Part shown: piece after piece, positions 24,279 through 35,764 of the stretch
Layout: each line of letters starts with the position of its first letter
How positions within the stretch are numbered: the stretch's first letter is position 1
Origin: Naematelia aurantialba
Taxonomy: Eukaryota; Basidiomycota; Tremellomycetes; Tremellales; Naemateliaceae
Assembly: GCA_021527695.1 (NCBI GenBank)
Contig: JAKFAO010000007.1
Coordinates: 1,612,001 to 1,676,000 of the forward strand
Length of the DNA stretch: 64,000 nucleotides
Direction of reading: 5' to 3'
Notes under the pieces: generated by a model
The model's input: only the letters and a program-made list of their open reading frames with translations
What the model was told of the DNA's origin: nothing
Database searches by the model: none
Translations under genes and position numbers: made by a program

Positions 24279-24877
24279 ATGCAGATCATCATGCGTCGCG
24301 ATCTGGAACGGGTACGTCGCTCCAGAGAACAACACTACCAGGCGGAGATGGCAACGGAGATTGGGTTGCGACATATGTATGGGGTCGAAACCATCTGGGA
24401 TTGGCGTTGTGAACAGAATCCAGAACCAAAAACCTCCAGCAGGCTAACCTGGTACAGGTGCACAACTGGCCAGTGGGGCCGCTTCTTGCACAATCTGCAC
24501 ACGCCGCCACGGCGGTCTTGCACCTTCACGCACAAGATCCAAATGTCATCGAATACCTCAGCAACTGGCAGGACATGCGGAAGGCCGTGCTCGAGGTGAC
24601 ACTGTCGCTGCCTTTCCACCGTAGTGTGCTGATCTCGCGTGGCAGGTCCCAGATGAGCAATCGTTGCGCAATCTAGCCGAACGCTTGACCAAAGAGAGAG
24701 TGGGTCATCATATGTGGATCGAAGAGCCGTAAGCCCTGTCCTGCGCAACGGCATGACATTGCACTGCTGATGACGCTCAGAGAGAACATTCCGACGGCGT
24801 TAGCACTGGTGCCGAATCGGAGACCAAAGTCCCTCAAGAAACTTCTAGATCAAGCAGGATGTACATTATGGCGTTGA
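24279..24877 (+). CDS. Peptidyl-tRNA hydrolase-fold protein, PTRHD1 type
   Basis: Small PTH2-fold protein. From ATG 24279: MQIIMRRDLERVHNWPVGP, LAQSAHAATAVLHLHAQDP, MRKAVLEVPDEQSLRNLAER, HHMWIEEPENIPTALAL, ending GCTLWR. The match to the human PTRHD1 pattern (VVRRDL...WPAGALVAQACHAATA...WLEQPENIATC) is clear in order and spacing. Introns 24312-24457, 24596-24645 and 24729-24780; spliced length is 116 residues. The in-frame sequence upstream (KKKPSPLV, after an oligo-A run) stays open back to a TAG, so a further 5' exon is possible. PTRHD1 proteins may lack hydrolase activity; the biochemical role is uncertain. Confidence 0.85.
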
Positions 24878-25399
24878 CATCCTCAGGGGTTATGGTGCTC
24901 CACCGCTAGTCCCGTACACCCCCATGACAGATACCTGTAGGAGGGAGGGATGTACGCAGGCGTTCCGGTGAGACTTCGAACAAGTAGAGCTACAGACAGC
25001 AAGGATGAAAGCCATCGACTCGTGGTTCAGGTTATAGGGGAGTCCGGCGTGGAATCCACGAATTCCCACGTGGGAAGTGTATGTGGTGGGCACCAAGGGA
25101 TGGGGCGGCGGACGGGAGTAATATCAGGAGCCTGGTGCAACCGGCCAGTCCCAATCGTACTGGGGGGCCCAGCGGTAGGGTAGAGGGACAAGGCACGCAA
25201 AAACGTGCACGAGGGGAGGGGGAGGAGTGCCCGGGGGATACCAAGAGGCAAAGGACCTAGCGGCAGACCATGGGGAGGGCGTGGCGGAGCATGGGGAGGG
25301 CACAAAGGGACAGGTGCGGAGGAGCAGAGAGACGGGAGTTGCGAGGAACTTTCCCTTGATGGTACCTGAGCCGGCGAACGGCAGAGCAACTAAATGTAT
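24878..25399. other. Gene-free G-rich stretch
   Basis: No credible coding frame. From about 25040 to 25345 the plus strand is strongly G-rich with many GGGG and GGAGGG runs; the opposite-strand Pro-rich frames are products of this composition. Confidence 0.6.
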
Positions 25400-25481
25400 G
25401 GGCGTATGGTCTAGTTGGTATGATTTCCCATTCGCATGAGATGACTTGGGACGGTCTCCGGTTCGACTCCGGATGCGTCCA
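25400..25481 (+). tRNA. tRNA-Ala (anticodon CGC) with a ~9 nt intron
   Basis: Acceptor GGGCGTA pairs with TGCGTCC and contains the G3-U70 wobble that identifies alanine tRNAs. The D arm is followed by anticodon stem TCCCA/TGGGA with loop TTCGCA, giving anticodon CGC, and a short intron follows position 37. The T arm is TCCGG-TTCGACT-CCGGA and the discriminator base is A. Oligo-T at 25487-25491 fits Pol III termination. Confidence 0.88.
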
Positions 25482-25879
25482 CATACTTTTTGTTTTGGCG
25501 ACCACAGTGCACAGGTAGGTCCTGAATTCCTCCAGGACAAGCATATGCATCAGGACCCGTCACTTGTCTTCATAGCTCAGGATGCAAACTGAATGGTTCT
25601 GATAGCTCGGGCAGACTCACCCACGGCATCTTCAGACAGGCCACGTGAACACCACAACCGAAGTTTGACATTCAGCTTGTGCCTCGCTTCTTAGATCCTC
25701 TTTTCCAGAAGCAGGAAAGCTACCAACGGGTGAGACTGTCGATGACTTGCCTATGGTGATCCGAGGTTTACCTCGGTGATGTGCTCCAGCGCTTTGACAA
25801 AGCGCCCCCTTTGCACACTGGGAGACTGGGAGGAAGAGGAGGAGGAGGGGTTCCTTTGGCCGTTTCACTCGGGGGCACG
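25482..25879. other. Intergenic between tRNA-Ala and NPR2
   Basis: About 400 bp; I see no exon or RNA gene beyond the tRNA terminator. Presumed NPR2 promoter. Confidence 0.5.
25487..25491 (+). terminator. Pol III oligo-T terminator of tRNA-Ala
   Basis: TTTTT six bases after the tRNA 3' end, followed by a second TTTT, consistent with RNA polymerase III termination. Confidence 0.65.
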
Positions 25880-27894
25880 ATGGCATCGACTGACGAGTGA
25901 GTGAAGACTGTTCTGTCGTTCTTTAAAACATACTCATGACCCCCAGGTCGTTCTTGCCGCAGATCGTAGGGGTGAGTAGCTGGACGGCTCAGCTCGGCTG
26001 ATACGTAGCTGTTCTACGCTACATTTGATCCGAAACTCGGGCCGACCGTGCTCCATCAAGTGCCAGAGAACCTCATCACGTCTACATCTGCGGACGACAG
26101 TAATCGCTCCCGATCAGCTTCGCGCTCGCGAGACCGAGACCGCGACCGCGACCGCGACCAAGATCGAGATCGAGATGGCGGCTCGCGGGCCGAGTCCCCG
26201 CTGTCGACGTTTCTCGACTTTGCGCCGATATCAGACTACGTCATCCCGAAGAAGAGCCTGCATGGCAAGCTGGTGTCGCTGCTCACGATGGGCTTCGACG
26301 ACGGCGAGCGCGTCGAGTACCGCATCATGGGGTTTCCGTCGGTCCTGACGGGCGAAGGCGGCCGGTACCAGCGGAACGAGTACATGTGGAACCTGTGTTT
26401 CGTCTTTCGCGCCTCGAGTAGCCTCGAGGCGTTTGAGCCGGTCGTCCGCAAATGCGCGAGAATACTGCGATCCGCCGAGGTGAGTGACAGCGAGCTTGTC
26501 AAGTCTGCAAAGTGTTGTTGGCAGATGGCTGACGGCTATGGCTATGGCTATGCCAGCTCGACTCGGCGTACCTCTCGTCCCCCAATCCAGATCACACTCC
26601 CCTTCCGGCGGTCCTTGAACAACTGTTTGAAGACCTGAATTCATACTCTGAGACCAGCATCCCCCTGGACGGCTTCAACTCTCTCGAGCTCAAGCTCTTT
26701 CCCTTCTTCCGTAAGTCCCTCCCCCGCCACGTATCCCCTGTTTTCCCCGTCTTTCCTCCAAGCACTGACGGCGCAGCCAACCCGCCCGAGTGCGAGGACT
26801 GGCACGTGCCGATCGCGCTGGTCGATCTCAATGCGCTCAAGGACGACAACTGGGACATCACTGCGGCCCGCGTGGCCGAACACATCAATGGGGTGAACCA
26901 CGTCCGGCGGATAGCGCAGCTCGCGGATGCGGATCCGGCGCTGACGAGAGAGACGATCCGCCATATGCTCTTCTACCAGGTGGTCATGATGGTGAGTCTG
27001 TCGAGTCTGTCGAGTCTGCTGCATCTACTCAAAGCGGGTCCAGGCAGAGCTGACACGGGACAGATCGACATCTTTCAGTACTCCAACATGTACACTCTGA
27101 AACCAAACATCACGCGATTAGCGGCGGACGAGACCATCATCAACGAGTGCGGGGCGTACGTATCTCGGGGCGGGTCGACGCCTTCGTGGCCTATCCTGCT
27201 CGGGCTGTACTCCAAGCTCCTGCCTGGTGTGACGGTGGCCGCGTGGATCGAGTCGGAAGACGTGTTGGCGCTCGGGATCGACCCACGCCGTTTCGTCTCG
27301 TTTGGCATCATCAAAGGCTTCCTGCGGCGCGTGCATCGGTGGCCCATCATACTGGACAAAGGCTCGCCACTGATGGACCACCCCGAGCACGCGAAACGAC
27401 GGGTCGGGTTCGACAAGTCGGCGCGAATCGGATCCGGCGCGACCTTGTCGACCCGCGCAGCCGAGTCGGGCTTCACACGGTCCGGCGCCGCCGCCGAATC
27501 CAACTTTACGCTCCGGTCCATGTCGTCCAACGCCTCGCTCGGCGTGTCGCCAGGCTCGGTGCCCACCCGCACCCCGCCAAGCGCGACGGGCAAGTCCCCC
27601 TCGCGGCGGCCCCTGCAATTCACCGCCGTGCCACGCTCGCTCTACTCGGACACGCACCACTCCAACGGGTCGTCCAAGAAGGCGGGCACCCTGCGGTCCG
27701 GCGCACTCAAGATGCGCGAAGAGCATACCCGCGTCATCGAGGAGGAACTGCTCAGGATGCTCGATGGGTCGCACCATGCCGACGAGATACAGGTCGCCTT
27801 TGGTATGTCGTGGGGCCAGCTCGAGAAGGTTCTAGACTTGGATGACGTGCGAGACGGGAGGGGAAGGAAAGGCGTTACATTGATCCTGCGGTGA
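25880..27894 (+). CDS. NPR2: NPR2, GATOR1 (SEACIT) subunit, negative regulator of TORC1
   Basis: Predicted 570 residues after introns 25897-25946, 25972-26008, 26480-26556, 26711-26776 and 26992-27063. Starts MASTDESFLPQIVG, then the diagnostic LFYATFDPKLGPTVLHQVPE. Further family text is ISDYVIPKKSLHGKLV, YRIMGFPSVL, YQRNEYMWNLCFVF, WHVPIALVDL and FQYSNMYTLKPNI. An Arg-Asp/Arg-Asp-Gln run (RDRDRDRDQDRDRD) inserts early in the longin domain. A Ser-rich tail of about 130 residues is followed by EEELLRMLDGSHHADEIQVAF near the end. With NPR3 and IML1 it forms the GAP complex for Gtr1/RagA at the vacuole, signalling amino-acid starvation. Two introns carry tiny tandem repeats. Confidence 0.93.
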
Positions 27895-28292
27895 GGTGAT
27901 CGCGGCGACGAAGCGGGGGTGTGGTGGCACTTGACGCGTAGCGCCGGTAGTATCGATAGTATCAGCTGCCCAAGTCAGGCTTCACAGCCACACGGCAGCA
28001 CAGCAGGCAGTAGCAGCACGCGTCAGCAGCAGTAGCAGCAGCGTCAGCAGTAACAGTAGCAGTAGTACATCAGCAGCAGTAGTCATCAGCAGCAGTAGTA
28101 GCCATGTTGACCGCATGGGAAATCCAACGAAACAATGGTTGACGTGTTCATCGCGACCAAGAGCTGCCACTAGAACAACACGACCTGACATTCGCCACTC
28201 AATGGCGGTGCACTCGAGTGCCCTTGACCGGCCGTCCAGTTGCCACGACGTACGGCAAGAGACATCATGCACACATGCGCTTCCCCAAGGCG
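27895..28292. other. Intergenic with CAG/TAG trinucleotide tract
   Basis: Convergent ends of NPR2 and the next minus-strand gene. Holds the AGC-rich microsatellite listed separately; the Leu-rich frame on the minus strand is its artefact. Confidence 0.6.
27993..28103. repeat. Interrupted CAG/CAGTAG trinucleotide microsatellite
   Basis: More than 30 CAG, TAG or closely related triplets over ~110 bp between convergent genes. Confidence 0.85.
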
Positions 28293-30953
28293 TCACAAAC
28301 CACCGCAGCGCATGTCCATGTCGGCGCCCAGGCAAGCGACATCAACGTGCCGCGACAGCCCCGTGTCGAGGTCTGTAATGCGCAGCATCTCGACCTCCCG
28401 TCCACTGCTTCTCAGCTGGCCCAGCTTACCCTTCCTCGGTGACGGTGACGGCGACGACGGTTGATCGCGTTGGCCAGGGGCAGGAGGACGACCGCATAGG
28501 CTGTATATCGTCTTGCTCTGTAGCTGGAGGTCCAGACCCAGCCCAACTTCCAGCAACTGCGTATCGTCTTGACGACACGGGCGTTGACGACTAGCGAGGT
28601 CCCCCACTGCGTCGTATACCCCTACACGGGCCGGTCGTGCCCATGTCCGCTGCTTCTTTGTCGCGGTCGGCTGAATCGACTCTGACTGGTGCAGAAGTGG
28701 CTCTCCTGCAGGAACCCGATTGATGTCGACCTCGAGAGCGGACGCCCGATCGAGGCTCAGCGCCCGGTCCAGTTCAGGCGTGCACAGGGTCGCCTGGAAC
28801 GCCACTAGTGCCGCGACGACGTGCGAGTCCAGCCGGCACATCTCGCGCGGTAGCGGGGCTTTGACGGTTCCCGGCGGCGAAGCAGTGGACGATAAAGGCG
28901 ACGAGGGTGCGGATGACGACGTGGTGGAGGACGAGGTTGACGACGAGGACGACCAGGACGAGGGGTCTGAATGGGAGGTGGACTCCGTGGCGAGGTTTGT
29001 GATGCTTGGGCCGTGTGGTCGCGGAGAGGTGGAGCAGTGGAAGATACTGGAGCTGGAGCCAGCAGACGGTCCCTTGGGAGCCGCAGTGGTGGTGGCGATT
29101 CCAGCCGGCCCAGTGCCAGTGCCAGTGCCAGTGCCAGCGCCAGAGGATTTCCAGGTGCCTTTACGCCTCGAAACCCTCCCGGCACGGTGGATCGTCTCGC
29201 GGTGGATACACGGCGTATTGAAAGGCGTGCAGGCGATCGCGTGGGCGGACGGCACCAGCGGGTTGGTCATGTCGAACATGGCTTCTTCCCCGCCGCCATG
29301 TGCATTTGTCTTGGCGTCTGCCTCCGCGTCTCCTCTCGCCGCTGCCTTTGTCTCTAGGTCTGTGTCGTTATATAATTCGCCCAACGCACCTCGTGGGACA
29401 TCCCCTACGGCATCGGGGTGAGTGGGCGGAAACTCCATGTACGCCGAGACCGAAAACTCGCTGGCCTCGCGGACCATCTGCCCCCTTTGCGCCACTTGCG
29501 CCGCCTGCGCCAGTGGCTTCGCCTCCCGTGTCCCGCCACTGGTCGTCTCGCGAGCCTGTGTATCTGGACCATGGGAGACAGGCGTCGCCGGAAGCGCAAC
29601 CATGACCCACCGACCCCTGTCCACGCGAGAAGCGGTGCGCGAAGCTGATTGCCCCGTCCTGCCCATTTTGCGTTCCAGCCGGCGCCACAGTTCTTCCACC
29701 TCGTCCGGGTCGGCTCCCTCGGGGTCCGGCTCCCATTCTAGCGTCACAGGGTGCGGTTCGGGACCGTCTGCCCCGCGCTTCCGGGAGTCGGGCACCCCAA
29801 CCTGATCGCCAAACTCACCATGGTCGACAGGGTAGTAGCGGTCGATGTCGTCCTCGTCTGCCTGTAAAGGCAGGGTACGACTCCCCGAGTCCTCGTGTGC
29901 ACGTTGACGAGCAAGGGCCGACGCGCTCGAGTAAATGGACCATGTGGACGAGAGCGCGTATGAATTCCGGCGTGATGGCGCCGCGCCGTCGATGGATGAT
30001 GAAGTGGCGGGACGGTCCTCCTGCCGGGAACCCATGCTATCACCGCGTTGACATGTACGTGTCCCGGAGGGCCTGGGCGTCGCGGATGTCTCAGACGGCG
30101 AAGCGCAATAAGCGTGTTCCGCCAGCTCCGGGGCCATCTCCATCTCCATCTCCATCTCGGCGAAGCCGGATTGACAATGGACTGAGTCTGTGTAGGAACT
30201 CGTGGTCGGTACCGACCATGCTCCCGAGTCGGCACATGTACCTGCCATCGGCGTCGAAAGACTTGTCCCCCCTCGAGAGACTTGGGGACCGAATCCCTCA
30301 TGCAATTTCGCCTGGGCAGACGGCGCACGGACTCCTTCCCCCTCAGCTTCAGCCCCTGCCTCAGCCTCGACCCTTGCCTCAGCCTCGGCCCTTGCCCCAG
30401 CCTCAGCATGTACCGGCCGTGGCAGCCGACTCGGCTGATCTTGCTTCTCTGAAGCCGCACGTGGAGTAGATATCCGAGAGTCGCACTTGCCCCTCGACTT
30501 GGTATTAGACTTGGTATTCGGAGGGGTAACTCCCGGATCCCGAAGCTGGTACTTCGTCCCCTTCTAGGTCAGCGCACTTCCGTCTCGCTATCATTCAGTC
30601 TCCCTCCCCCCCTTTCTCCCCTTGGGAGCACGCCTTATCTTTCCAAAGTTACATCCTAAAGGGAGACGACCACTCACAGTCTGCATCTTGCGGGTATCGG
30701 CCAACCCATCCCTGAGCGGCAAGCCAGTCCGGGCTCCCATCGGCATACTCCAACCGGACGCTCCTGCCGGGCCGGTACGAGGCGAAGGGCGGGGGAGCAA
30801 AGAAGCGGGAGTATGAGCTGGCCGGGGCGAACCAGGCTGCGCCTGTGAAGCCTGTGCAGTACGTGGACTAGCAGGGCCACCTGGAGGATGCGCATGGGGT
30901 TTCGGAAGTCGACTCGCGCCTGGCTGTCGGATCTTGGACGGCGGAAATGGCAT
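28293..30953 (-). CDS. Large low-complexity hypothetical protein
   Basis: One 114 bp intron (30564-30677) joins an 87-codon-scale first exon (MPFPPSKIRQPGASRLPKP) to a long open exon starting KGTKYQLRDPGVTPPN. The spliced frame is 848 residues. It is rich in Ser, Pro, Ala, Gly and Arg, with an Ala-Glu alternation (EAEAGARAEAEA), repeated EMEMEM and GTGTGTG runs, an acidic patch (EWEPDPEGADPDEVEELWRR), Ser-only runs and a more ordered C-terminus (LRITDLDTGLSRHVDVACLG). Long openness, a conserved-looking GTKYQLRDPGV block and a clean intron argue that it is real. I do not recognise it; the N-terminal Pro/Arg-rich part resembles cytoskeletal or polarity scaffolds only in composition. Confidence 0.6.
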
Positions 30954-31188
30954 AACGGCCTGTGCAAGCGGTGGCTTCGAGGTACTGTGAGTGCTGATCC
31001 AACATGAGGGGCATGAAGCATGGTCAATGCAGATTTCAGAGTCCGTGCAGTGGCCACAGTGAGACCACCGGTCCAGACTGAGATCAGTCGATCAGCTGAA
31101 AGAGGTCCGTGCATGCGGCGAAAGTGAGACATGTCTCAGGCTGAATACAACTCAACTCCAATGTGTCGCGTCTGCGTCTGCGGCTGCG

Positions 31189-32997
31189 TCACTCTACCCA
31201 GATCTCCAATTTCCCCTCTGCTTTTCCTCCAGAGAGCACTCTTGCCTCATTAGCAGTTGCGCTTCGTTGGAAACACTCCATAGCTTACCGCGCGACGTCA
31301 ATGGCGGCCTCAAAGTCACCTTCGTCGATCAGACTGAGCATGTCCCCATCCTCATCTTTGAACCGTACCAGCGGCACGTTGCCGAGCTCAGGGAACTTGT
31401 CTCGTAGAGCCGTGATGAAGGTGTCGTACCTCTGGGAAGGTATAATCGACATGCCCCGAGCGTGCTTGCCTACATGCACCTGCATTCTCAGCGAGTGATC
31501 CAGCAATGAAACACACCTTGATGCGTATCTTTACCATGTCCCGCGCGTCACCGGCATCGGCAGACGAGTTGTCCTCGTACTTGGACTCTGCCAGACTTCC
31601 GCTTCTGCTCAATGCAAGGGCCCCACCGGGCCACCTGCCACCGTTACTTGCCAAGCTCGGTCTGCGTGTCACATCCTGAACTTCTTGAGGGGCAGCACCC
31701 GGTGTCTTCCTCGCCCACGCTTCAATCTTAGACTTGGAGCGTCTGATAGGTGGAAGCGCCGGTAGCGGTTCATTGTCATAGTTCTCCTCCATGTAGTAAT
31801 CGTCGTACAGCTCGGTGACCGCGAGTGATTTGAATTTATCCAGTGGCGTGCGGAGCTGGGGCTCTCCAGCAGGAGAAGAGCTCCCTGCATCGGCTCGAGG
31901 ACGAGCGGGATCACCCTGGAGAGTGAGCGGAGAGACCGCTTGCGGGGAAGGAAGCCGAGGGCCGCCTGAAGAGTCGAGTTGAGGGCGGACCTGAGTCGAT
32001 GTCCCTGGGGGGCGAGAGAAGGGTGTCGGTCGCGTGGAGGCGATGGTGTTGCTGCGAGCTAGAGCGGCCAGAGGTGTGGGATCCGGTTGAGGGACTGCGT
32101 TGACGCTGGCAGAGCGGGACAACGGATGTCCGGCATCTAGTGGAGCTCCCCGCGGGTTAAGACCGCGTTTCAGCCTGGTGATCCCGCTGAAAGTCGTATA
32201 AGCCTCATTAGCGTCAGTCGCAGCTACGAGTACCTGACATCAGCTTACTTCATGTGGCCAATACACACAGCTTTTCCCATGTAGTCCCGCGCTTCGAGGT
32301 TGCGTAACTTGGCCTGGGATGGCTGGAACAGGATGCCGACCTGCCATTTAGTTCGCTGTGTATGGATGTGAGACCCACTGGTACAGAGAATACTGTGTAA
32401 TCAACCCCGCGATCTCTGATCGCATCATCAATGACACTATGCGCAGGTATAGCCTTTTCGGATTGAGCCTGGCGCAGGTCTTGTAGGCCCGAATCCAACT
32501 GTCCGAGATAGATCTTTGACAAGCCACAGTTGAACAGGATCTCCGCCGAGTACAAGCAGAAATCAAGTCCCAGCTGCTCGTAGTTTCTAGCTCGCTCAGC
32601 GAGCTTCAGTCCCGTGCAACTTACATCGTCTGATTGCCCCGCATATACAGTAATGCGTCTTCAAACGCCTTGTGTGCTTCGTCATAGAGCTGCACCATCT
32701 GCTCATTTGAGTATACAGGTCCTGAAGCAGGGATGACGTAGAAAGGAGGCTTACAAAGTGGCTTACTCCTTTCTGGAAGTACCCGACAGTCATAAACTTG
32801 TCCATGGAGACTGCTCTGTCAAATTGCTGGACCGCCTCGTCATGGCGCCCCAGGGTGGCAAGGATGACTCCCATGTTCCAGCAGACCTTGGACGTATCGG
32901 CAATCTTGGCCAGTTCGGTCAGAGCGAGTTCGAGGTCTCCCGCATTGTAGGCACGTAGGCCTGCCGACCATGTTGTCAGCTCCGCCTTGAGTGACAT
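31189..32997 (-). CDS. noxR: NoxR, p67phox-like NADPH oxidase regulator
   Basis: Cytosolic activator of fungal NADPH oxidases. Starts MSLKAELTTWSAGLRAYNAG with TPR repeats (WNMGVILATLGRHDEAVQQF; ILFNCGLSKIYLGQLDSGLQ). The activation region VDYTVFSVPVG, then LFQPSQAKLRNLEARDYMG, is typical of p67phox and NoxR. A Pro/Ser-rich linker follows. The C-terminal PB1 domain reads MVKIRIK, then RYDTFITALRDKF, VPLVRFKDEDGDMLSLIDEG and KAEGKLEIWVE-stop; the last part comes from a final exon after a ~48 bp intron. PB1 binds Cdc24 or Bem1-type partners in other fungi. An oxidase gene should exist elsewhere in the genome. Several internal introns were seen, but not every boundary was fixed. Confidence 0.9.
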
Positions 32998-33365
32998 GGT
33001 GTCTGGGGGACTTCAGCAACGAGATCCGAGAAATGGGTGCCAAAAGTGAAGGAAGCTTAATGCTGACAGAGAGGGAGAGACAGAGACGGAGTCACTGTGA
33101 AAAGCGGCAATCGTAAATGAAGAGAGCAGTTTGTGGGCGTCAGCATCAGTTGCGACAGCGAGACCAAGCTGTCAGAGAACAACCTGGAAGACTGGTATTT
33201 GTTGTGTCGCTGGCCTTGGGTCGTCTCCAAGTTGCGGTAACCAAGCTCAGACCGATGCCAGGCAACATCAGGGGGTGAGTCTCAAAGGCCGATCAGCGTG
33301 GCAGGTTGCGTCTGCAGGTCTGGCGAATCGCCGTGTCATATATAACGATGCGATACGAACTGACA

Positions 33366-33481
33366 AGTAAGGAAAAGAGAAATGCGAAGAGAGAGGCGGG
33401 AGGGGAATCTGGGAAGGGAAGACGGGTAAGGAAGGAAGGACGGAAGGAAGGAAGGAAGGGAGGGAGGAAGGAAGGAAGGGT
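33366..33481. repeat. AAGG/GGAA purine microsatellite
   Basis: About 115 bp almost purely A and G on the plus strand, mostly GGAA/AAGG units with interruptions, upstream of the aminotransferase. Confidence 0.85.
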
Positions 33482-33852
33482 TCCGATGCCTGGGATGACG
33501 TGGCTTTCCTCCTCTACATTCTGCTGCTGCCTGCTCTTGTCAGCTGCTTTCCCCTGGCACCACTCGTTTAGGCACATCTGGTACTCGAGTCATCAGGCAC
33601 GCCAGGCACAACATCCACCGAAGCGAAGACAATCGCTTAGCCGACGCCTGCTTCGGTAATGAATTACGTAATGACGCCCCGCTTGAGAGATAGGAACGCA
33701 AGCGATCGGATGCACCGACGAGTTGGGCGACAACCGAATTTTATTTGACCTTTTGGCAGCGATATCTGACCTTTTATTTATTTATTTGTCTGCCTGCGTC
33801 TCTCTCTTTTGGTCTGACTCTCTTCCCGACTCGACGCCCGCCTCACATCCCC

Positions 33853-33860
33853 ATATATAA
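33853..33860 (+). promoter_or_regulatory. TATA box of the aminotransferase gene
   Basis: TATATAA lies about 25 bp before the ATG at 33879. If the element works as a TATA box, the 5' leader would be very short, or the start codon would be a downstream Met. Confidence 0.45.
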
Positions 33861-33878
33861 AGCAGCGACGAGAGGCGC

Positions 33879-35764
33879 ATGTCGCGCATCCTTGCTTCCA
33901 CCCGCGGCTTTTCTCATTTGGCTCGACTGACCGTGGCGCGCTCCACAGCACCACTTTGCATTTCCGCTCCGACTCGCTCGTTCAACACCACCCCACCATC
34001 TCCCGCCGCCCAACCAGCACTCCAGTCACCCGAGGACGACATGCCTGCACCGGTGAGGACTGCAGCCCAATGGTCGCAATTTGGACGTGATCACGTCTCG
34101 CACGGCCTGGGACGTATGCGCGACCACGTCGTGGTCAAGGGCCAAGGACTCGACATTTACACTGCAGACGGCCAGCAGCTGCTGGATTTCACCGCCGGTA
34201 TCGGTGTCACCAACCTCGGGCAGTAAGTCGCTGTCATTTACCTGCGGTTTTTACTTGCTGTTTCTTCTGCGTCCCAAACACACGTGGCAAGGTCCCAGAC
34301 GCTGACGGCCACAGCTGCCACCCCGCCGTCACGGCCGCCGTGCAGAACCAGGTTGGCTCGCTCGTGCATATGCAGTGCTCCATCATGTTCCACGCGCCGT
34401 ACCTGCAGCTCATTGAGCGTCTCCTACCCGTCATGCCCCACCCATCGCTGGACCAGTTCTTTTTCTGGAACTCCGGCTCCGAGGCCATCGAGGCAGCACT
34501 GAAGCTTGCACGCAAGGCCACTGGGCGACCAAATGTCGTCGCTTTCCAGGGCGCATACCACGGCCGGACGTACGGTAGCGGTGCGCTCACGCGGAGCAAG
34601 CCCATCTACACGCAGAGCACCGGTTCTCTCATGGTGCGTTGACGCGTTGTGTGCTCGGATTCCATGCTGAGCTTTAGCCTGGCGTGTACACGACTGCGTA
34701 CCCGTACTGGCACTCTCTGGGTGTCCCGCCGTCGACTCCCGAGGAGGAAATTGTGCGCTTGGCGAAACACCAGCTCGATATGTTGTTCCGACAACAAGTG
34801 GCGACAAAGGACGTCGCTGCCATCTTCATCGAGCCCGTCCAGGGCGAGGGGTGGGTGTATTCTCTCTGTGTCCCGTCGAATCTGTCACTAAAGCCTGATT
34901 CAGTGGCTACGTCCCCTGCCCGCCGGCGTTCCTCACCCATCTCCGCGAGCTGTGCGACAAGCACGGCGTGCTGCTCGTGATCGACGAGGTTCAGACCGGC
35001 TTCTTCCGTACCGGCTCGTACTTCTCCGTCGAGTACGTCGACGGCCTCCGACCAGACATCATGGTCTTTGCCAAGGGCGTGGCCAACGGCTTCCCCCTGT
35101 CCGGTATCGTCTCGAACAAGGAGATCATGGATACTCTGGACGTTGGGTCCCTGGGCGGCACGTATGCCGGTAACGCCGTCGCTTGTGCGGCAGGAGTGGC
35201 CGTGCAGGACGTGTTTGCTAGCGAGGACATCGCGGGCAATGTGGCTGCGCGCGCTGACCAGCTATACGCTGCTCTCAACGCTCTGCGAGACAACCCCAAG
35301 ACTGCACCGCTCATCGCAGAGGTCCGCGGACAGGGTGTGAGTAGTTTGATCTCACCCCTTTGTACACTACCCGTCTGCCCTATCCCTGACTCTCCGCTCG
35401 ACCTCTTGGTGTATGCGTCACCTGGCACCCAACTGGGAAGACGCGAATCCTGCTCTCATGCGAGATCCATGCCCCTAGTGCTCCTAGTGCTGTAGCTAAT
35501 AGCAAACAGTTGATGGCGGCCATCGAGTTCCGCATGCCGAACGACCCCCTGACCCTCGAGGGCCTCGCACCAGGCACCCACGTCCCGAGCAACATCGGCA
35601 AGCGCGTCCAAGAGCTCTGTCTCAGCCAGGGCCTCGTGATCCTCACCACGTCGTGCTTCGACACGATCCGCTTCATCCCTGCCTTGATTGTCACGGAGGA
35701 GCAGATGGCAAAGGCGATGAGCATCTTCACGCAGGCCGTGCAGTCTGTTGCAAAGGAGGGATGA
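33879..35764 (+). CDS. Class III PLP aminotransferase, GABA-transaminase family, probably mitochondrial
   Basis: Predicted 507 residues after introns 34223-34314, 34634-34677, 34851-34903 and 35337-35509. The N-terminus is a likely mitochondrial presequence (MSRILASTRGFSHLARLTV; Arg and Ser rich, no acids). Family text is in order: LLDFTAGIGVTNLGH, FFWNSGSEAIEAALKLAR, AFQGAYHGRTYGS, IFIEPVQGEGGY, LLVIDEVQTGFFRTG, then MVFAKGVANGFPLSGI with the PLP-binding Lys, GGTYAGNAVACAAG, and IRFIPALIV. 4-aminobutyrate to succinate semialdehyde is the commonest activity of this subgroup, but other omega-amino acid substrates are possible, so I give no symbol. Confidence 0.92.

Larger units (their letters stand above)
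32998..33878. other. Divergent promoter region with long purine tract
   Basis: About 880 bp between the NoxR and aminotransferase starts. It contains a GGAA/AAGG microsatellite (33366-33481), AT-rich sequence near 33740-33790 and the TATA element of the aminotransferase. No exon supported. Confidence 0.55.

Noticed and set aside
25027..25389. Pro-rich minus-strand frame
   Set aside because: Product of the G-rich strand bias; no start context, intron or homology.
27982..28335. Poly-Leu minus-strand frame
   Set aside because: Translation of the CAG/TAG microsatellite.
28720..29421. 233-codon plus-strand frame
   Set aside because: Antisense shadow of the long low-complexity minus-strand exon, which has an intron-supported N-terminus.
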